Positions 32,241-35,157 of a DNA stretch of 35,157 nt are shown here, piece after piece. Origin of the DNA: Oscillospiraceae bacterium. Lineage in GTDB: Bacteria > Bacillota > Clostridia > WRLR01. How positions within the stretch are numbered: position 1 is the first letter of the stretch; each line of letters opens with the position of its first letter. A program made the position numbers and the translations under genes. The notes below the pieces were generated by a model. The model was given only the letters and a program-made list of their open reading frames with translations. It was not told the origin of the DNA and did no database searches. Location of the stretch: positions 1 through 35,157 of the forward strand of contig WRLR01000034.1 in NCBI GenBank assembly GCA_009777515.1, in the 5' to 3' direction.

Positions 32241-33386
32241 TCATGCGCCTGCCGCCCCGTCCTCGCCCGTCGCGCCGCCGCCGCCAATGCCGCCGCCCGC
32301 TCCGCCCTCGCCGGAATACTCGCCGAGCCTGCGCGCCTGCTCCGCCGTGACCAGGTTGTCGATGACCTCGTCCAAATCGCCGTTCAATATTTCATCGATC
32401 TTATATAGCGTGAGGTTGATCCTGTGATCCGTGACGCGCCCCTGGTGGTAGTTGTACGTCCGTATGCGCTCGTTCCGGTTGCCCCTGCCGACCTGCTCCC
32501 TGCGCTCCTGGGCGAGGCCGGACTCCTGTTCCATAATCGCTATGTCGAACAGTTTCGAACGCAGGACAGCCATCGCGCGGTCGCGGTTTTTGTGCTGCGA
32601 ACGCTGGTCCTGGCATGTGACGACAATGCCGGACGGCTTATGCGTTATTCGGATCGCCGAATCGGTTTTGTTGATGTGCTGGCCGCCCGCGCCCGACGCG
32701 CGGAACGTGTCGATTTCCAAGTCCGAGGGGTTGATGTCCACATCCACCTCGTCCGCCTCGGCGAGGACGGCGACGGTGACCGTGGATGTGTGTATCCTGC
32801 CCGATGACTCCGTGGCCGGGACCCGCTGAACGCGATGCACGCCGCTTTCAAATTTGAACCGGCTGTACGCGCCGTCGGCCTCTATCGAAAAAACTATCTC
32901 CTTAAAGCCGCCGATGCCTGTCGCATTGGCGTCAACCAGCTCGTGGCGCCAGCCCCTCTGCTCGGCGTACATGCCGTACATGCGGTACAGCACGCCCGCG
33001 AACAGTGCAGCCTCCTCGCCCCCCGCGCCGGCCCTGATCTCTATGATGACGCTCTTTTCGTCGTTCGGGTCCTTGGGCAGGAGCATGATCTTCAGCTCGC
33101 CGTCCACCGCCGACAGCTTTTCCCTGACCGCCGCAATCTCTTCCGTTAAAAAGTCCCTCAGCTCCCTGTCCGGCTTGTCGCCGAGCATGGACTGCGCGTC
33201 CGCCAGATCGCCCAGCAGCCTGCCCCGCTCCTTGACCTTGGCGGCTAGCGGCGATATGCTGGAAAACTCTTTCATCAGCCTGCGGTAGGCGTCCTGGTCC
33301 GCGATTGTCCCAGGGTCGCTCAGCCCCGCGCTCAGTTCGTCATATTTATTTAGTATCGCGTCAAAATTTTCGTAATTGTCATTCAT
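32241..33386 (-). CDS. prfA: peptide chain release factor 1
   Basis: RF1 reads UAA and UAG and triggers release. The 381-residue protein has the PxT stop-codon motif (RVPATESSGRIHTS), the catalytic GGQ (RASGAGGQHINKTDSAIRI) whose glutamine is normally methylated, and NERIRTYNYHQGRVTDHRIN. The N-terminal helices start with FDAILNKYDELSAGLSDP. Relatives are about 355-360 residues; the last 23 residues here are a Gly/Ala/Asp-rich tail (GEGGAGGGIGGGG). prmC, the methyltransferase for the GGQ, commonly follows prfA but here the TsaC fusion does. Confidence 0.96.
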   Translation of the reverse strand: MNDNYENFDAILNKYDELSAGLSDPGTIADQDAYRRLMKEFSSISPLAAKVKERGRLLGDLADAQSMLGDKPDRELRDFLTEEIAAVREKLSAVDGELKIMLLPKDPNDEKSVIIEIRAGAGGEEAALFAGVLYRMYGMYAEQRGWRHELVDANATGIGGFKEIVFSIEADGAYSRFKFESGVHRVQRVPATESSGRIHTSTVTVAVLAEADEVDVDINPSDLEIDTFRASGAGGQHINKTDSAIRITHKPSGIVVTCQDQRSQHKNRDRAMAVLRSKLFDIAIMEQESGLAQERREQVGRGNRNERIRTYNYHQGRVTDHRINLTLYKIDEILNGDLDEVIDNLVTAEQARRLGEYSGEGGAGGGIGGGGATGEDGAAGA

Positions 33387-33393
33387 GGGCCCG

Positions 33394-33993
33394 TTATAGT
33401 TCCTGCCTTCCCTCCAGTGATTTTGCCAGCGTCACCTCGTCGGCGTACTCGATGTCGCCCCCGACCGGGATGCCGTGCGCGAGCCTCGTCGTCTTGACGC
33501 CGAATGGCTTTATCAGCCGCGATATGTATATCGCCGTCGCCTCGCCCTCGATGTCAGGGTTCGTCGCGAGAATCACCTCGCTGATTGTGTCGTCCGCCAG
33601 CCGGGTGATCAGTTCACGGATTTTTATCTCGTCGGGGCCGATGTGGTCCTGCGGCGATATGACGCCGTGGAGGACGTGATAATGCCCCCTGTATTCATTG
33701 GTGCGCTCCATCGCGAGGATATCCTTGGGCGCCTCCACGACGCACAGTTGCGACGGGTCGCGCCGGCTTGACGAGCAGATGGCGCACAGTTGCTCGTCTG
33801 TCAGGTTGTAACATTTATTGCAATAGTGGATTTTTTGCTTTGCGTCGGTGATCGCGCCCGCGAACGCGAACGCTTTTTCTTCGGGCAGCGTCAAAACGTA
33901 GAACGCAAGGCGCTGCGCCGTCTTGTGGCCGATGCCCGGCAGGCTTTCAAAAGCGTCGATAAGTCTTGCGATGGGCGCCGCGTAGAACTCCAT
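33394..33993 (-). CDS. recR: recombination protein RecR
   Basis: The 199-residue protein has the RecR plan: helix-hairpin-helix ([20 protein letters not shown]), a C4 zinc finger (CNKC and CAIC), the Toprim domain with [19 protein letters not shown] and [13 protein letters not shown], and the C-terminal [20 protein letters not shown]. It works with RecF/RecO to load RecA at gaps. It is 12 bases after ybaB and 7 before prfA, so all are in one operon. The length is standard. Confidence 0.96.
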   Translation of the reverse strand: MEFYAAPIARLIDAFESLPGIGHKTAQRLAFYVLTLPEEKAFAFAGAITDAKQKIHYCNKCYNLTDEQLCAICSSSRRDPSQLCVVEAPKDILAMERTNEYRGHYHVLHGVISPQDHIGPDEIKIRELITRLADDTISEVILATNPDIEGEATAIYISRLIKPFGVKTTRLAHGIPVGGDIEYADEVTLAKSLEGRQEL

Positions 33994-34005
33994 GCCGCGG
34001 CCGCG

Positions 34006-34362
34006 CTAAAACAGCCCCGGCATGCCGCCGCCGAGCCCGCCCGTCACTTTGCCGATCTCGGCCGCAGAGGTTTCCTCGGCCTTGCGCAGCGCCTCGTTTA
34101 CGGCGGCTACAATTAGGTCTTGCAACATTTCGATGTCTTCCGGATCGACGACCTCGGGCTCGATGGTCATCTCCCTAATCGTTTTGTCGCACGTGGCCAC
34201 GACTTTAACAGCCCCGCCCCCGGCGGTCGCCTCGACGGTCATTTCAGCGAGCTCTTCTTTGATGCGCTCCATATCTTTTTGCATCTTTTGCGCTTGTTTC
34301 ATCAGATTACTCATATTGGCGCCGCCGAAGCCTCCGCCCCCGCCACCGAATCCCCTTGCCAT
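34006..34362 (-). CDS. YbaB/EbfC-family nucleoid-associated protein
   Basis: The 118-residue protein has the coiled-coil start MSNLMKQAQKMQKDMERIKE, then ATAGGGAVKVVATCDKTIRE and PEVVDPEDIEMLQDLIVAAV. YbaB binds DNA as a dimer and commonly lies before recR, as here. The first 15 residues and last 12 are Gly-rich (GFGGGGGGFGG and GGLGGGMPG), slightly longer than usual. GGGGG lies 8 bases before the ATG. dnaX, often found before ybaB, is not upstream. Confidence 0.94.
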   Translation of the reverse strand: MARGFGGGGGGFGGANMSNLMKQAQKMQKDMERIKEELAEMTVEATAGGGAVKVVATCDKTIREMTIEPEVVDPEDIEMLQDLIVAAVNEALRKAEETSAAEIGKVTGGLGGGMPGLF

Positions 34363-34404
34363 AAAAAATACCCCCGAAAATTAGGTGAATTATTGATATT
34401 GTTG

Positions 34405-34433
34405 ATTATACTCATTTTATCGAATTTCGGCAA
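34405..34433 (-). promoter_or_regulatory. promoter of the ybaB-recR-prfA-tsaC operon
   Basis: On the minus strand TTGCCG, 17 bases, TATAAT, 43 bases before the ybaB start. Start point near 34398. Confidence 0.65.
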
Positions 34434-34564
34434 TACATGCGGCTATATGGTAGAATGACTGATAAATACCGCTGGATAATACCATCGGATAAATATATTT
34501 GAATGCATAATAATATTATGAAGGGGCGGGGCCGCGCGGCAGCGGCCCGCGCGCGGTGCCAAAC

Positions 34565-35157
34565 ATGAAAACATGCATTAAAGGCGGGACGCTTTACACT
34601 GTGGCGCAGGCGCATCCCTATGTCGGGGATGTGCTCATTGAGGGCGGGAAGATAATTGGCGTGGGCGAGGGCCTGTCCGGCGGCGCCGACGAGGTGATCG
34701 ACGCTTCGGGTAAAAGGGTCTATCCAGGTTTAGTGGACGCGCACAGCCACTTGGGGCTCGACGGCCACGCCGTGCGGTTCGAGGGCATGGACTACAACGA
34801 GCTGACAGACAGCTTGACGCCGCACCTGGAGGCGATAGACGCGTTCAACCCGCAGGATGAAACCATAAAGATGGCCGCGATGGGCGGCGTGACGACCGTG
34901 GGGACGGGCCCCGGCAGCTCGAACGTCCTGGGCGGCACGTTCATAGCGGTCAAGACCTGTGGCGCGCGCGTCGACGACATGGTGATAAAACGCAAAGTGG
35001 CGATGAAATGCGCGTTCGGGGAGAACCCGAAATTCTGCTACAGGGAAAAGGACAACGCGTCGCGCATGTCGGTCGCGGCGAAGCTGAGGACGATGCTGCG
35101 CAAAACCGGCGAGTACGTTAAAAAGATGGAAGCCGCCGGCGACGATGCGACTAAGCT
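34565..35157 (+). CDS. amidohydrolase (imidazolonepropionase-like), 3' end cut by window edge
   Basis: The frame is open from ATG 34565 to the window end (197 codons). It starts with the usual amidohydrolase small domain (KGGTLYTVAQAHPYVGDVLI, EVIDASGKRVYPGLVDAHSH) with HSHLG as the first metal pair, then GGVTTVGTGPGSSNVLGGTF, VKTCGARVDDMVIK and MKCAFGENPKFCY. This is the pattern of the imidazolonepropionase-related amidohydrolases of Clostridia, substrate unknown. The missing part holds the remaining metal ligands. A GGGCCGC/GCGGCCC hairpin (34529-34548) stands close before the start; the ribosome binding site is weak (GGTG). It is divergent from the ybaB operon. Confidence 0.85.
   Translation, partial: MKTCIKGGTLYTVAQAHPYVGDVLIEGGKIIGVGEGLSGGADEVIDASGKRVYPGLVDAHSHLGLDGHAVRFEGMDYNELTDSLTPHLEAIDAFNPQDETIKMAAMGGVTTVGTGPGSSNVLGGTFIAVKTCGARVDDMVIKRKVAMKCAFGENPKFCYREKDNASRMSVAAKLRTMLRKTGEYVKKMEAAGDDATK

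Noticed and set aside
1-35157. tRNA or rRNA genes
   Set aside because: I looked through the gene-free gaps for tRNA-like arms and the TTCRA loop and for rRNA-like sequence and found none convincing; a covariance-model scan would settle it.

Overview
The window looks like a chromosomal segment from a Gram-positive, low-GC-lineage bacterium of the class Clostridia (Firmicutes/Bacillota), but with a fairly GC-rich genome. The evidence is the set of families seen: an AbrB/SpoVT-type regulator with a zinc ribbon, VanZ, DUF6062, DUF2225, TmcAL, a non-catalytic rhomboid-like protein with a C-terminal cysteine motif, rpsU, and Gram-positive style TagO plus UDP-GlcNAc 2-epimerase. Ribosome binding sites are strong GGAGG types and several promoters are close to the sigma-A consensus. 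I saw no rRNA, tRNA, CRISPR array, prophage or intact transposase. The species cannot be named from the sequence alone.

Layout. (1) 1-5.5 kb is AT-richer accessory DNA: the end of a ParE/RelE toxin, a membrane-anchored SGNH-like protein, a large zinc-ribbon/MORN-repeat surface or membrane protein, a translationally coupled three-gene cassette (membrane protein, flavodoxin-like protein, XRE repressor) with two 19-bp operators over its promoter, and a VanZ protein. (2) 5.5-9.1 kb: a PH-domain protein, an AraC regulator with a long C-terminal domain, an aminoglycoside phosphotransferase-like kinase, and blocks of repeats. (3) 9.1-11.2 kb: alaS, encoding an alanyl-tRNA synthetase without the C-terminal C-Ala region, followed by a very palindrome-rich intergenic stretch. 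(4) 11.2-15.4 kb: a GC-rich sugar-catabolism cluster (ThuA-like, GH105 unsaturated glycuronyl hydrolase, Gfo/Idh/MocA oxidoreductase) that contains two decayed genes and a MITE-like insertion. (5) 15.4-19.9 kb: rpsU, rhomboid-like protein, AbrB-type regulator, murD, DUF6062. (6) 20-22.6 kb: S-adenosylhomocysteine hydrolase next to an SAH/MTA deaminase, a methyl-cycle salvage pair. (7) 22.7-30.4 kb, minus strand: DUF2225 and a methyltransferase, then a five-gene run (dCMP deaminase, TagO-type transferase, UDP-GlcNAc 2-epimerase, membrane protein, tmcAL). (8) 30.5-34.4 kb, minus strand: the compact operon ybaB-recR-prfA-tsaC/LMW-PTP fusion, with its own promoter. (9) The window ends inside an amidohydrolase.

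Two themes cut across the window. First, tandem repeats and palindromes fill most intergenic gaps and reach into coding sequence: stop codons of the GH105, rhomboid-like and dCMP deaminase genes lie in or touch repeat units. Low-complexity tails or inserts are present in MurD, TagO, RF1, the TsaC fusion, the PH-domain protein and two membrane proteins. Second, there is visible genome decay next to a non-autonomous mobile element. The best candidates for undescribed biology are the flavodoxin-containing regulated cassette, the TsaC-LMW phosphatase fusion, the C-Ala-less AlaRS and the repeat expansion in housekeeping proteins.
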